34,078 nt of DNA, from NCBI RefSeq assembly GCF_001644025.1, contig NZ_LUUK01000220.1:1-34078 (forward strand), written 5' to 3'. Under the pieces are notes generated by a model. The model saw nothing but the letters and a program-made list of their open reading frames with translations. It was not told the DNA's origin and searched no databases. This DNA is from Methylomonas koyamae. GTDB lineage: Bacteria; Pseudomonadota; Gammaproteobacteria; Methylococcales; Methylomonadaceae. Shown here in pieces: positions 17,275-29,534 of this stretch. Made by a program: the position numbers and the translations under genes. Positions within the stretch are counted from its first letter, which is position 1. Each line of letters starts with the position of its first letter.

Positions 17275-17328
17275 ATTATGAGATTTCATTTCACAATTAT
17301 GAGATTTTTTTCATCTATTTTGAGATCT
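17275..17328. repeat. Three 12-bp direct repeats at 21-bp spacing (possible TnsB sites)
   Basis: ATTATGAGATTT occurs at 17275-17286 and 17296-17307, and ATTTTGAGATCT (10 of 12 matching) at 17317-17328. The period is exactly 21 bp, two helical turns. Tn7's right end has tandem 22-bp TnsB sites beginning about 8 bp inside its TGT terminus. Here the last copy lies 12 bp from TGTGTCGG on the minus strand (17340 leftward). The alternative is an operator array for the hsd operon, 190 bp upstream of it. Confidence 0.7.
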
Positions 17329-17343
17329 GACACCGACACATCT

Positions 17344-19863
<2,520 letters not shown>

Positions 19864-20937
19864 TCACGGCGTTTGAATTCTTCCGTGTTCCACGTGAAAC
19901 CTTTTATAAGTTTTGAGAGGCGCCAAATCGCCGAAGTCGGAAAAATCGGTACTGGTGATAAAGACTTGGCAGTTCAGTTCAGCCAGATATTTTAACAATT
20001 TTGCCTTGTTTTCTGTATCCAATTCCGCCGCCAAGTCGTCGATCAAAATGCAGCAGGCATTCGGGCTAATCCGGTTCAACAACGTTACTTGCGCCATCAG
20101 TAAAGCCAGTACATAGAGCTTTTGCTGTCCTCTGGATAGGAAGTCCTTGGCTGGGCGTTTGTCGCAATAACAGATGAAGTCTGCGCGATGCGGCCCGCTA
20201 TGGGTAAATCCATAACGCAGATCTCTATCCAAATCCTGTTTCAGGTAATGTTCCAATTCGTTTTCATCAGGCCATCCCGGATGAAAACGAACATCCGCTT
20301 GAACGTCCGTTAAAAATTGCCGTGCGGTTTCGTTAAACACCGGCAACAGTTCGTCAACATAAGCTTGTCGAAATTGGTTGATGACCTTGCCGTGCTCGGC
20401 CAACTCTCGATCCCACGCCGGAATTTGTCTGAATTGGCGAGACTTCAACAGACTGTTACGTTGCTGCAGTGCCTTGGCGTATTTCCGCCAATGACCCAGA
20501 AACTGTTTGTGCTGATTGAAAATCCCCCAATCCAGAAACTCGCGGCGAACTTGCGGACCGGCGTCAAGCAGGCGGTAACTCTTCGGATCGATCAACTGTA
20601 CCGGCAGTGCATAGGCCAAATCCGACTTTTGCCGATTCTCGCCGTCGATGCGAATTTCGCATTGCTTGGCGTCGATTTGAATCCCAATCCGACTTAGCGA
20701 TTGGCCTTGCTGGCGGTTTTGCGCGGACACCACCAGGTGGGTTTGGTCGAAGGCAATCGCTTGCTTGATATGCGTGGTGCGAAAGGACCGGGCGCGCCCA
20801 AGAATGAAAATGGCTTCCAGCAACGAACTTTTGCCGCTGGCATTGGCGCCGGTAATCAGGTTGATTGCCGGCGAAGGAGTAAGGCTGGCTTCACGGATGT
20901 TTCTAACCGAAAAAACATCCAGTGCGATCAAGGTCAT
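19864..20937 (-). CDS. recF: DNA replication and repair protein RecF
   Basis: RecF is an SMC-like ATPase that helps load RecA at gapped DNA. The 357-residue product has Walker A GANASGKS near 30-37, the helical arm region, the signature LSRGQQKLYVLALLMAQ and a Walker B-like CCILIDDLAAELD, in the right order for RecF. The ATG at 20937 is 8 nt past the dnaN stop, so the two are cotranscribed. A 114-bp gap to gyrB follows, without a clear terminator. Nothing unusual. Confidence 0.98.
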   Translation of the reverse strand: MTLIALDVFSVRNIREASLTPSPAINLITGANASGKSSLLEAIFILGRARSFRTTHIKQAIAFDQTHLVVSAQNRQQGQSLSRIGIQIDAKQCEIRIDGENRQKSDLAYALPVQLIDPKSYRLLDAGPQVRREFLDWGIFNQHKQFLGHWRKYAKALQQRNSLLKSRQFRQIPAWDRELAEHGKVINQFRQAYVDELLPVFNETARQFLTDVQADVRFHPGWPDENELEHYLKQDLDRDLRYGFTHSGPHRADFICYCDKRPAKDFLSRGQQKLYVLALLMAQVTLLNRISPNACCILIDDLAAELDTENKAKLLKYLAELNCQVFITSTDFSDFGDLAPLKTYKRFHVEHGRIQTP

Positions 20938-20945
20938 TGTCCCGC

Positions 20946-22049
20946 TTACAGGCGCATCGGCATGACAATGAATTTAAATAAGGGTTGTTCGGGTTCTTCG
21001 ATAAAACAACTGCTGGCATTGCCCGCTATCGTCAGCACCGCCAATTCGGAATCAAGATTCGAAACCGCATCCAGCATGTATTGCGAGTTGAAGGAAATAC
21101 TCAGCGTCTGACCGTGATAATCGATGATCAGTTCTTCTTCCGCTTCATCGTGTTCCGGGTTATGCGTGCTCAGCTTAAGAACGTCGCCGCCGATGTCGAA
21201 GGTCACGCCTTTGTATTTTTCGTTGGACAAGATCGCCACCCGAGTCAGGGCGTCGCGCAACACCTGCTTTTGAATCAGCAACGGCGTCATGAAAGATTGG
21301 TTGAAGACTTTACTGAAGTCGGGAAACTTGGCATCTATCAGCTTTGAGGAGAATACCACATCTTTGAATTGGACCTTGATATGGTTGGCCGAGAACTGTA
21401 CATCCAATTCCGCTTCGGGATCGTCCAGCAAACGGTTTAGCTCCTGAACCGCTTTGCGGGGAATGATGATGCGCGATTCGTAGCCGGTGGCGAAACCGAT
21501 GTCGTCCTCGAAAATCGCCAAGCGATGGCCGTCGGACGCCACCAGTTTCATCTTCGAATTACTGACGTGAAGCAATAAACCGTTCAGGTAATACCTGACA
21601 TCCTGGTTGGCCATGCAAAACAGGGTTTTATCCAGGCCCTTCTTAAATTTGCCGGCATTCAACGCAAACCGGTATTCGTATTCCGATTCGTTGAACTCCG
21701 GATAATGCTCCGCCGGCAAGGTGCTCAACGAAAATCGGCTACGGCCCGAGGCTAGTTTTACCTTGTCTTCATGCAACTCGAACTTGAGCTCCGCACCGCC
21801 AGGCAATAACCGGCAAATATCTAAAAACTTGCGAGCCGGTACCGTGATGACGCCAGGGTTTTCTATCGATTCACAATAGACCTTGCTGACGATTTGGATT
21901 TCGGTATCGGTACCGGTCATCACCAGAGAACTTTCATCCGCCCACAACAGCACGTTGGAAAGAATAGGCATGGTCTGGCGCTTTTCTATAACACTGACGA
22001 TTTGCTGCAACGATGGCAGAATCAGATCTCGGCTAATAACAAATTTCAT
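20946..22049 (-). CDS. dnaN: DNA polymerase III beta subunit (sliding clamp)
   Basis: DnaN forms the dimeric ring that holds polymerase III on DNA. The 367-residue product begins MKFVISRDLILPSLQQIVSV and ends in the conserved FKFIVMPMRL tail, the standard clamp ends, with three repeated clamp domains of about 120 residues in between. The ATG at 22049 has only a weak upstream ribosome site. It is separated from dnaA by the probable origin and is followed directly by recF and gyrB. Confidence 0.99.
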   Translation of the reverse strand: MKFVISRDLILPSLQQIVSVIEKRQTMPILSNVLLWADESSLVMTGTDTEIQIVSKVYCESIENPGVITVPARKFLDICRLLPGGAELKFELHEDKVKLASGRSRFSLSTLPAEHYPEFNESEYEYRFALNAGKFKKGLDKTLFCMANQDVRYYLNGLLLHVSNSKMKLVASDGHRLAIFEDDIGFATGYESRIIIPRKAVQELNRLLDDPEAELDVQFSANHIKVQFKDVVFSSKLIDAKFPDFSKVFNQSFMTPLLIQKQVLRDALTRVAILSNEKYKGVTFDIGGDVLKLSTHNPEHDEAEEELIIDYHGQTLSISFNSQYMLDAVSNLDSELAVLTIAGNASSCFIEEPEQPLFKFIVMPMRL

Positions 22050-22966
22050 AGATATCTATTTTTTATTTTTACTATTAACAAGTCGCAAAGCTGTGGAAAA
22101 CTCGATTTACACAATATAAAACAAACGATTGTCTTGTACGTAACAAGGCGGCGATCCCGGTCCATAGCCTGTTGACGATTTGTGGACAACAGAGATGGCA
22201 ACTTTATCCACAAGTTTCGTGCCAAGAGCGCCAGGTCCTAATGACAGGGTTTTCCACAATTGGTCGGCGTATTATCGTGGAAAAAGCTAGTGTGTGCTTG
22301 ACGGTTTTCGTCACCCGCGCAAATCTCGAAAAACGAGTTCCACGGGCTTTGTCTGTCTGTTTACCGACTTTTCGTTTCGACCGTCTCGCGTCGAATTAAT
22401 CAATAATAATGTAAAAGAAATATAGTTTATTACTGCTATTAGCAAGCCCTTTGGTTGTGGGTAAGCCCAATTTTAGAAGTGCTTTCATAGTCTTAGTGTC
22501 TGGCGAATCTTGTCTTTTCGGGTAGGTAACGCCTGTGCGGCAACTGTGGACAACTTCGAGTCTTGAAGTTATGCACAGCTGAACCACAATCTACTCGGTG
22601 GGATAAAGACAGGATAGTCAACAGCAGAAATGACGGTTTCTCGACGCGCGAATCGACGGTGTAGGCAATGGATTAGGCCGAAGATACCCGTTTGATTGGC
22701 GGCTGTTCGAGCGGGAAGGACTAATTTTTAGGGATTGGAGAAATAAGAAGTTTGGGACAAACATCGTTCGCGTTTCGGTCAAGCGGGTAATTCGAAAGAT
22801 TGCCGTCGGAATGACCGGTCTTTCCGCGCGAATGGGGATACAACCGAGTAACAGGAAGAGCGATCGATGCCTGAACTTCGAGGTTTAGTGTTTGAGCCGG
22901 CGTGGTGGCTTTGGGCGGAAAGCGCCCGGAGTTGGCGGCAGCGAGCGATATCGCCCGCTGCAAGGC
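22050..22966. other. oriC: Probable chromosomal replication origin (oriC)
   Basis: The 917-bp gap between dnaN and dnaA contains a perfect DnaA box TTATCCACA (22204-22212), TTATGCACA (22579-22587, fits TTATNCACA), TTGTCCACA on the minus strand at 22181-22189 and 22555-22563, TTTTCCACA at 22250-22258 (plus) and 22092-22100 (minus), and TTACCCACA (minus, 22456-22464). A strongly AT-rich tract (22397-22445) lies between the two box groups and is the best unwinding-element candidate. Origins commonly lie beside dnaA/dnaN. The part from about 22620 to 22900 shows no boxes or genes. Exact limits are inferred. Confidence 0.85.
22913..22961 (-). terminator. Paired hairpins after dnaA
   Basis: Just past the dnaA stop lies a 24-nt near-perfect palindrome (22938-22961; arms GCAGCG/CGCTGC around GCGATATCGC with one mismatch), followed by GGGCG-gaaag-CGCCC (22913-22927). 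They probably protect or end dnaA transcripts, though no T tract follows. Confidence 0.45.
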
Positions 22967-24283
22967 TTAGTGCGACAGCGTGCGCAGCAGGTTTTTGTAG
23001 TCTTCCGCCATTTTGACGTCTTCGTCCTTGAGTTCGGCGACTCGTTTGCAAGCATTGATAACGGTGGTGTGGTCGCGGCCGCCGAAAGCATCGCCGATTT
23101 CCGGGTAGCTGTGCGAAGTCAGTTCCCTGGCTAAAGTCATGGCGATTTGTCTAGGGCGGGTAATCGACTGCTTGCGGTTTTTCGACGATAAGTCGGCAAC
23201 CCGGATTTTGAAGTATTCGGCGACGGTTTTTTGGATATTGTCGATGCTGACCAGTTTGTCCTGCAAGCTGATCAAATCGTGCAAGGCTTCCTTGGTAAAT
23301 TCGACGGTGATGTCGCGGCCGGTGAATTGCGAATTCGCGACCACCCGCCGTAGCGCGCCTTCCAAATCCCGCACGTTGGACGGAATGCGCTTGGCGATGA
23401 AAAAGGCCACGTCGTGGCTAAGGTCCACGCCAACCTGTTGGGCTTTCTTGATTAAAATAGCGGTGCGGGTTTCCAGGTCGGGCGGTTCTATCGCCACCGG
23501 CAAACCCCAACTGAAGCGGGACTTCAAACGGTCTTCCAGGCCCTCGATTTCTTTTGGGTACTTATCGCAAGTTAGTACCACCTGATGTTTTTGGTCGAGC
23601 AGATTATTAAAGGTGTGGAAAAACTCTTCCTGCGAACGTTCCTTGCCGGCCAGAAATTGAATATCGTCCATCAACAAAACATCGATGTTGCGATAGTAAT
23701 CCTTGAAATGATTGATCTGGTTTTGTTGCAAGGCCTTGACCATATCCTGCACGAATTTTTCCGAATGCAGATAGACGATGTTGGCGTCCGGTTTTTTCTG
23801 CAGCACCGCATTGCCGATCGCGTGCATCAAATGGGTTTTGCCCAAGCCGGAACTGCCGTAAATAAAGAGCGGGTTGTACACCTTGCCGATGTTGTCGGAA
23901 ACCGTGACCGATGCGGCGCGCGCCAATTGGTTGGATTTACCCTCGACGAAGCTCTCGAAGGTGAACGCCTTATTTAAAAAGTTGGGCTGGTTTTTTTTCT
24001 GAACCGGACTTTTGTTCAGCGTTTGCGTTTTGATCGCCGACGCTTTCTTGCTGCCGATTTCGAAATGCACCGCTAGCGTGGCGTTGGAAAATTCGTTGAC
24101 CGCGTCTTCGATGCGGGTCAGAAAATGTTGCTTGATATGATCAATGATGAAGCGATTGGGCGCGAGCAGTTTTAACTGGCTGTCGGTTTCCACCGCTTGC
24201 AGTGGCCGGATCCACGTATTCAGGTCGGTGCCGGGAATTTCATGTTCCAGCTTGGCCAGGCAGTTGTTCCAAATCACACTCAT
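22967..24283 (-). CDS. dnaA: Chromosomal replication initiator DnaA
   Basis: DnaA binds 9-mer boxes at oriC and opens the origin in its ATP form. The 438-residue product has the N-terminal DnaB/DiaA-contact domain ([16 protein letters not shown]), a linker at about 80-105, the AAA+ core with Walker A GSSGLGKT (143-150) and Walker B LLMDD (203-207), and the C-terminal box-binding helix-turn-helix ([19 protein letters not shown]). The ATG at 24283 matches the family start; a longer frame from a GTG at 24328 would add residues foreign to the family. The upstream ribosome site is poor in either case. It is divergent from gmk over 120 bp. Confidence 0.98.
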   Translation of the reverse strand: MSVIWNNCLAKLEHEIPGTDLNTWIRPLQAVETDSQLKLLAPNRFIIDHIKQHFLTRIEDAVNEFSNATLAVHFEIGSKKASAIKTQTLNKSPVQKKNQPNFLNKAFTFESFVEGKSNQLARAASVTVSDNIGKVYNPLFIYGSSGLGKTHLMHAIGNAVLQKKPDANIVYLHSEKFVQDMVKALQQNQINHFKDYYRNIDVLLMDDIQFLAGKERSQEEFFHTFNNLLDQKHQVVLTCDKYPKEIEGLEDRLKSRFSWGLPVAIEPPDLETRTAILIKKAQQVGVDLSHDVAFFIAKRIPSNVRDLEGALRRVVANSQFTGRDITVEFTKEALHDLISLQDKLVSIDNIQKTVAEYFKIRVADLSSKNRKQSITRPRQIAMTLARELTSHSYPEIGDAFGGRDHTTVINACKRVAELKDEDVKMAEDYKNLLRTLSH

Positions 24284-24325
24284 TGGGGGGTGTCTAAGAC
24301 GTCTAAAAAAGACGGCAAATGATAG

Positions 24326-25018
<693 letters not shown>

Positions 25019-25033
25019 CTATAGATAAGCCAC

Positions 25034-25486
25034 ATGAAGACCATCCATCCCAAATCAAAACTTATCGGCGCGGTTCTGCTATCCGTGGCGGCCTTGACGA
25101 TCACCGCTTGTTCGGACGATAAGTCGCAGCCGGCCGGTTCGGAAAAATCCGCCGCCAAGGCCAAGGCGCCGGAGAAAAAACACGTCGAGCACGGCGAAGC
25201 CACCGACACCGCCAAGTTTCGATTCGAAAAAGAATTCGCGCAAAAATGTACCGAACGCGAATTGCGTAACTCGAACAATCCGGATGTGGATAAACCGCGC
25301 TTGGAAGAAAGCTGCGGCTGTATCGCTCGGCATATGTCCGAAGACTTGGCAGATACCGAAGCCGAAAAGTATTTGAAAGAACACGAAGATACCCACTCGC
25401 TGCAAATCAAGTTCGATGCGGCGGCCTATTTTTGCCTGCAAAACAAACCGGTACCTAAAGGTCCGCATTTGTTCGGCAAGCCTTAG
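25034..25486 (+). CDS. Small putative lipoprotein
   Basis: The 150-residue product begins with a basic, hydrophobic signal (KSKLIGAVLLSVAALTITAC) with lipobox ITAC, so lipidation would fall on C26. Then comes a lysine/alanine-rich linker (about 29-50) and a globular part with four cysteines, including CGC, and a helical segment. I do not recognise a family; the cysteines may form disulfides in the periplasm (inference). It starts 15 nt after gmk, probably in the same transcript. A hairpin with 8-bp arms (25510-25534) follows the stop. Confidence 0.8.
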   Translation: MKTIHPKSKLIGAVLLSVAALTITACSDDKSQPAGSEKSAAKAKAPEKKHVEHGEATDTAKFRFEKEFAQKCTERELRNSNNPDVDKPRLEESCGCIARHMSEDLADTEAEKYLKEHEDTHSLQIKFDAAAYFCLQNKPVPKGPHLFGKP

Positions 25487-25836
25487 TAAACCCCAACCGG
25501 TTTAGGTTGATGCTGGTCAACGATAAACCAGCATTCGCCTCCGAAAACTAATACCCGGGGTAGTGGCTTCAGTCACAATCGGTCCGGTCGAGCGGCTCAA
25601 TGCGAACAGCCCCGACAATTTCTAGCCGGAGCAATGAGTTCGGGATTAACGGAAAACGGTGGATTCCGTTTTTGGCGAGGTAGAAAAACCGCTAACCCAA
25701 TTAAATTGTTCGGAGTCTCCTCGGGTTTTAACCTTATTTCACAGTCAACCGCTTGAAAACTAGTGTGCCGGAGAATGGCCGGAAATGCCCTTTTCCCTCG
25801 GTTAGCGATAGCGATTTGCCAACGGATTTTTTCATC
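25487..25836 (+). other. Intergenic region upstream of hemL
   Basis: These 350 bp hold an 8-bp-armed hairpin (ATGCTGGT 25510-25517 with ACCAGCAT 25527-25534) after the lipoprotein gene and a terminator-like stem at 25648-25673. I see no further gene. A hemL promoter must lie in the right part, but none is clear. Confidence 0.5.
25648..25673 (+). terminator. Candidate rho-independent terminator before hemL
   Basis: AACGGAA (25648-25654) pairs with TTCCGTT (25664-25670) over a 9-nt loop, followed by a short T run. It would separate the gmk-lipoprotein transcript from hemL. Confidence 0.4.
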
Positions 25837-27123
25837 ATGACCTCATCCAGCGAACTTTTTTCTCAAGCTCAACAAGTCATTCCCGGCGGCGTCAACTCGC
25901 CGGTGCGGGCCTTCAAGGGCGTCGGTGGCACGCCGGTGTATTTCGATCGCGCTCAAGGCGCTTACGTTTGGGACGCCGAAGGCAAACGCTATATTGATTA
26001 CGTCGGTTCCTGGGGGCCGATGATTTTGGGTCATGCCCATCCGGCCGTGATCGATGCAGTCAAACTCAGCGCGGAAAAAGGCCTGAGTTTCGGCGCACCG
26101 ACCGAAATCGAAACGCTGATGGCACAAACGGTTTGCGAGTTGCTGCCTTCGATAGAAATGATCCGCATGGTCAGCTCCGGCACCGAAGCCACGATGAGCG
26201 CGTTGCGCTTGGCGCGCGGTTACACCGGCCGCGACAAGATCGTCAAATTCGAAGGCTGCTATCACGGCCATTCCGATTCCTTATTAGTAAAAGCCGGTTC
26301 CGGCGCATTGACGCTGGGAGTACCCAGCTCGCCCGGCGTGCCGGCCGCGCTGGCCGCCGATACCATCACGCTGGCTTACAATGACAGCGACGCGGTGAAG
26401 CAGACCTTTGTCGAAGTCGGCGACAAAATCGCTTGCATCATCGTCGAACCGGTGGCCGGCAACATGAACTGCATTCCGCCGGAACCGGGCTTTTTACAAA
26501 CCTTGCGGGAAGTCTGCGACCAGTACGGCAGCGTGTTGATCTTCGACGAAGTAATGACTGGTTTCCGCGTCGGTTTGCAAGGCGCTCAAGGTCTGTACGG
26601 CATTAAGCCGGATTTGACCACGCTCGGTAAAATCATCGGCGGCGGCTTGCCGGTCGGCGCTTTCGGCGGCAGCCGCAAGATCATGGAATATCTGGCACCG
26701 CTGGGCCCGGTTTATCAAGCCGGCACGCTGTCCGGGTGTCCTGTGGCGATGGCCGCCGGCCTGAAAACGCTGGAGCTGATTTCCGCACCCGGTTTCTACG
26801 AGGCCTTGACCGCCAAAACCGCAACCTTGTTGGCCGGCCTGCAAGCCGCCGCTGACTCAGCCGGCATCCCGTTTACCACCAACCAGGTCGGCGGTATGTT
26901 CGGATTGTTCTTCACTGAAGAAAAAACCGTCAGCCGTTTCGCGCAAGTGATGGCCTGTGACGTCGAGAGCTTCAAACATTTCTTCCATGCGATGTTGGAA
27001 CACGGAGTTTATCTGGCGCCGTCGGCGTTCGAGGCCGGTTTCGTTTCTGCCGCGCATATGGATGAGGATTTGCAGGCAACGGTGGAGGCGGCGGCCGAGG
27101 TATTTAAATACCTGCGGAATTGA
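25837..27123 (+). CDS. hemL: Glutamate-1-semialdehyde 2,1-aminomutase
   Basis: HemL converts glutamate-1-semialdehyde to 5-aminolevulinate, the precursor of haem and other tetrapyrroles, with pyridoxal phosphate. The 428-residue product opens with the family sequence [21 protein letters not shown], contains [15 protein letters not shown] (113-127), [10 protein letters not shown] (235-244) and the PLP lysine K265 in [10 protein letters not shown]. The ATG at 25837 gives the usual length of about 427; the frame extends upstream from a TTG at 25753 but those residues are foreign to the family. Ribosome site is weak. Stands alone, with the DUF1640 relict after it. Confidence 0.98.
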   Translation: MTSSSELFSQAQQVIPGGVNSPVRAFKGVGGTPVYFDRAQGAYVWDAEGKRYIDYVGSWGPMILGHAHPAVIDAVKLSAEKGLSFGAPTEIETLMAQTVCELLPSIEMIRMVSSGTEATMSALRLARGYTGRDKIVKFEGCYHGHSDSLLVKAGSGALTLGVPSSPGVPAALAADTITLAYNDSDAVKQTFVEVGDKIACIIVEPVAGNMNCIPPEPGFLQTLREVCDQYGSVLIFDEVMTGFRVGLQGAQGLYGIKPDLTTLGKIIGGGLPVGAFGGSRKIMEYLAPLGPVYQAGTLSGCPVAMAAGLKTLELISAPGFYEALTAKTATLLAGLQAAADSAGIPFTTNQVGGMFGLFFTEEKTVSRFAQVMACDVESFKHFFHAMLEHGVYLAPSAFEAGFVSAAHMDEDLQATVEAAAEVFKYLRN

Positions 27124-27200
27124 ATGTAGCGTATGGTTTCAATCCCTGAAAACTCATTTAATTCTTGTACGCTGATAGGTATATTGAAAAGAGATAAGCA

Positions 27201-27439
27201 ATGGCTACTGTGACTTTTGATACTCACAAATTTGTGTGCAAGTTGAAAGAAGCCGGTTTTGACGAAAAACAGGTGGGAAAGCTTTTCGCGACGCCCAAAC
27301 TGAAGCCGATCCGCTCACCAAAAAGGATGTGCAAATCGAGCTTGCGCCGGTCAAATCGGATTTATTGATCGTCAAATGGATGCTCGGCTTGGTATGTGCC
27401 GCCGAAGTCATGCCGCTGCTTGCCAAGCTTTTGGCTTGA
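27201..27439 (+). pseudogene. Frameshifted DUF1640-type coiled-coil gene
   Basis: The ATG at 27201, with a purine-rich site before it, begins MATVTFDTHKFVCKLKEAGF, the typical start of DUF1640 proteins. After DEKQ near 27270 this frame turns to nonsense and stops, while another frame continues the family sequence (AFRDAQTEADPLTKKDVQIE) and ends at 27439 with a hydrophobic tail (LLIVKWMLGLVCAAEVMPLL). About six or seven residues expected at the junction seem absent, so this is a small deletion out of frame. Function of the family is unknown; the C-terminal helix suggests membrane attachment. Confidence 0.75.
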
Positions 27440-27614
27440 ACATACGCTGTGTTTATCTGGCTGATTTATAAGTTCGACGACCACTATATTTATATTTTTG
27501 CGATCGGCGGACATTGCGAACGACATCGATTGCCGCTGCGATGATTCGCGCAATGCTATTCAAGACGCTGCAAAAGTAATAACCGCGTCACATTTTTTTT
27601 GTACCTTCCGGCGG

Positions 27615-27646
27615 GGATCGGCTTTCGCCGCGCAAGCGGCCGATCC
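27615..27646 (+). other. Leader hairpin before the exported lamin-tail protein
   Basis: GGATCGGC (27615-27622) pairs perfectly with GCCGATCC (27639-27646), with a nested small stem GCCG-cgcaag-CGGC. It ends 39 nt upstream of the ATG at 27686. It may be a transcript-stability or attenuation element. Upstream, from 27440, no gene is seen. Confidence 0.4.
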
Positions 27647-27685
27647 GTCGCTTGTTCCCCCAATTCAACAATTTCGGAAGGTATC

Positions 27686-28363
27686 ATGTCAGTCAAAAAA
27701 TTCCGCCGCGCCGCGGCTTTCGGCATATTCGCCGCTTCCTCGCTGTTCGCCGCGACCGCTTCGGCGTCCACCGTCGCCATTACCGAATGGATGTATAACG
27801 GTGACGAGTTTATCGAATTCACCAACCTGACCAACGCGGCCGTCGATTTCAGCGGCTGGAGCTACGACGACGATTCACGTTCTCCCGGCACGGTCAGCCT
27901 CTCGGCTTTCGGCTTAGTCGCGGCTGGCGAGTCAGTGATTCTGGCGGAAAACGATGCCGCTACGTTCAGGAGTCACTGGAATTTGTCGGCGTCGGTCAAA
28001 ATCATTGGCGGTAACACGGTAAATCTCGGCCGCAACGACGAAATCAATCTTTATAACGCCGCCAACATGCTGATCGACCGGCTGAGTTACGGCGACGGCA
28101 ATTTTCCCGGCACGATCCGTACTCAAAATGTCAGCGGCAATCCCGGCAACTTGGCCGTCTTGGATCAAGACAACGTAACTTCGGACTGGGTATTGTCTAG
28201 CGTAGGCGACAGTTTCGGCTCCATAGCCAGCGTGTCCGGCGAATTTGTCGCCAACCCCGGCAGATTCGCGTTGGCCCCGGCGGCGGTGCCGGTTCCGGCG
28301 GCGTTTCCGTTAATGTTGAGCGGATTGGCTCTGTTCTCGATAGGTCGTAAGAAACGCGCATAG
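27686..28363 (+). CDS. Exported lamin-tail-domain protein with PEP-CTERM-like signal
   Basis: The 225-residue product has a signal peptide (FRRAAAFGIFAASSLFAATASA), a lamin-tail domain (about 25-120, starting TVAITEWMYNGDEFIEFTNL) and a C-terminal sorting tail of the VPLPA/PEP-CTERM kind: VPVPAAFPLMLSGLALFSIG followed by basic residues. Known: such tails are cut by an exosortase and accompany exopolysaccharide production. The start at 27686 has GGAAGG at a good distance; the frame from 27599 has no support. The next gene, 49 nt on, has a similar tail, so the two are probably cotranscribed. The exosortase is not in this window. Lamin-tail domains occur in secreted nucleases, but no catalytic domain is present here. 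Confidence 0.8.
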   Translation: MSVKKFRRAAAFGIFAASSLFAATASASTVAITEWMYNGDEFIEFTNLTNAAVDFSGWSYDDDSRSPGTVSLSAFGLVAAGESVILAENDAATFRSHWNLSASVKIIGGNTVNLGRNDEINLYNAANMLIDRLSYGDGNFPGTIRTQNVSGNPGNLAVLDQDNVTSDWVLSSVGDSFGSIASVSGEFVANPGRFALAPAAVPVPAAFPLMLSGLALFSIGRKKRA

Positions 28364-28412
28364 GCTTCAGCTATCCCGTTTTGTTATTTATCTTTTTTCA
28401 GGAATTTAGACT

Positions 28413-29372
28413 ATGAAACTCCAATCCTTGATCGGCGCGATCGCGCTGGCGGTCAGTGCCGGCGGCGTCCAAGCGGCAAGCTCTTTGAATTTGGCCAACT
28501 ACCAATTAACCGGCAACTACGCGCTGGATACCTTGGGTGGTATCGGTCTGGAAGCCTCGGCGGTGACTTACGCCAGCGACCGCAACACGCTGTTCTTCGT
28601 CGGCGACGAAGGCCTCGGCGTCGTCGAAGTGTCGTTGACCGGGCAAACCCTGGGTTCCATGGCGTTCAATTGGGCGGGAACCGGGAGCAGCAATAACGAT
28701 GCAGAAGGCCTGACCTATTTGGGCAATGGCCGGCTGGTCGTTGTCGACGAACGTCCGCAAGTGGCTTATCAATTTACCTACAGTGCCGGCGGCAGCGTGG
28801 CGCTAAACAATCAGCCGAAAGTGGCGATTACCGGCAGCACGGCCAGTGTCGGCAATGTCGGAACCGAAGGCATCAGCGTCGATCCGCGCGACGGCAGCTT
28901 TTACTCGGTCAAGCAAGACAATCCGGCGCAGTTGCGTAAAAGTACGCTGGACTTTGCGGTCGGCTACGGCACCGCATCGACGACGACGCTGTTTTCCGGT
29001 AGCGGTTCGTTGTTTGGCTTGAACAGTCTGTCCGACGTGCAAACCTTGTCCGCCGTCGATAGCTTGGCCGGCGGCGCGGGGGCCGACAACTTGCTGATTC
29101 TGAGTCTGGATTCAAAAATGTTGGTGGAATTGACGACGGCCGGTCAAATAGTCAGCAGCTTCGATCTGTCCTCCGTTACCCAGCAAGCCATCGAAGGCGT
29201 CACCGTGGATACGCTAGGCAACATCTACTTGGTTGCCGAGAACAACGGCAGCGCCTATCCCAACTCCCGCTTGTTCGTGCTAACGCCGACCGCGGTTCCG
29301 TTACCGGGCGCGTTGTGGTTGTTCGGTTCGGCCTTGGCCGGTATCCTCGCGGTTCGCCGTAAATCAGTCTAA
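28413..29372 (+). CDS. Exported SdiA-regulated-like beta-propeller protein with PEP-CTERM-like signal
   Basis: The 319-residue product has a signal peptide ending QAASS (about 1-22), then repeating beta-propeller strands of the SdiA-regulated/esterase-like type (for example NNDAEGLTYLGNGRLVVVDE near 93-112 and GTEGISVDPRDGSFYSVKQ near 150-168), and the sorting tail VPLPGALWLFGSALAG plus arginines. No catalytic residues can be named. It lies 49 nt after the lamin-tail gene with AGGA before the ATG, so the two form a pair. Its role in or outside the cell is unknown. The strong terminator at 29373 ends the unit. Confidence 0.8.
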   Translation: MKLQSLIGAIALAVSAGGVQAASSLNLANYQLTGNYALDTLGGIGLEASAVTYASDRNTLFFVGDEGLGVVEVSLTGQTLGSMAFNWAGTGSSNNDAEGLTYLGNGRLVVVDERPQVAYQFTYSAGGSVALNNQPKVAITGSTASVGNVGTEGISVDPRDGSFYSVKQDNPAQLRKSTLDFAVGYGTASTTTLFSGSGSLFGLNSLSDVQTLSAVDSLAGGAGADNLLILSLDSKMLVELTTAGQIVSSFDLSSVTQQAIEGVTVDTLGNIYLVAENNGSAYPNSRLFVLTPTAVPLPGALWLFGSALAGILAVRRKSV

Positions 29373-29441
29373 CCGGCGTTCTTTCTAGCAAGCCCGACGG
29401 CAGGCCGAATACTCCGGCTTGCCGTCGTCGCGCCGGTTTTT
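29373..29441 (+). terminator. Strong nested rho-independent terminator
   Basis: An outer stem CCGGCG (29373-29378) with CGCCGG (29431-29436) encloses an inner 12-bp stem GACGGCAGGCCG (29396-29407) with CGGCTTGCCGTC (29415-29426, one G-U pair), and TTTTT follows at 29437-29441. It closes the two-gene PEP-CTERM transcript. Confidence 0.75.
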
Positions 29442-29534
29442 CCAGACTGTCGGCGCCGACTTCCCTTACAATTGACCGACTCGTCCAATCCGGTTCAATT
29501 CACCCCTCAAGCACGCGTCGGCGTTGCATCGAAA

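Larger units (their letters stand above)
1..17340. mobile_element. Putative Tn7-like element (partial), inserted at the gyrB 3' end, with a type I RM cargo
   Basis: Seen: a complete tnsA-tnsB-tnsC-tniQ-tniQ operon at 731-7006, a type I RM operon at 7852-17085 in the same orientation, and three 21-bp-spaced direct repeats ending 12 bp before a TGT terminus (minus strand, from 17340) that sits 3 bp from the gyrB stop codon. Known: Tn7-like elements begin with TGT, carry tandem ~20-22 bp TnsB sites at the right end, and TnsD directs insertion just downstream of a conserved gene, with the tnsA side facing it. Inference: the right end is at about 17340 and gyrB marks the attachment site. The weak point is the roughly 10 kb of cargo between tnsA and that end, whereas tnsA usually lies next to it. 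The transposon could instead end near 7,050-7,850 beside a resident RM locus. The left end was not found. Confidence 0.45.

Noticed and set aside
22600-22900. rpmH or rnpA beside dnaA
   Set aside because: No ribosomal L34-like start or basic short frame was found there.
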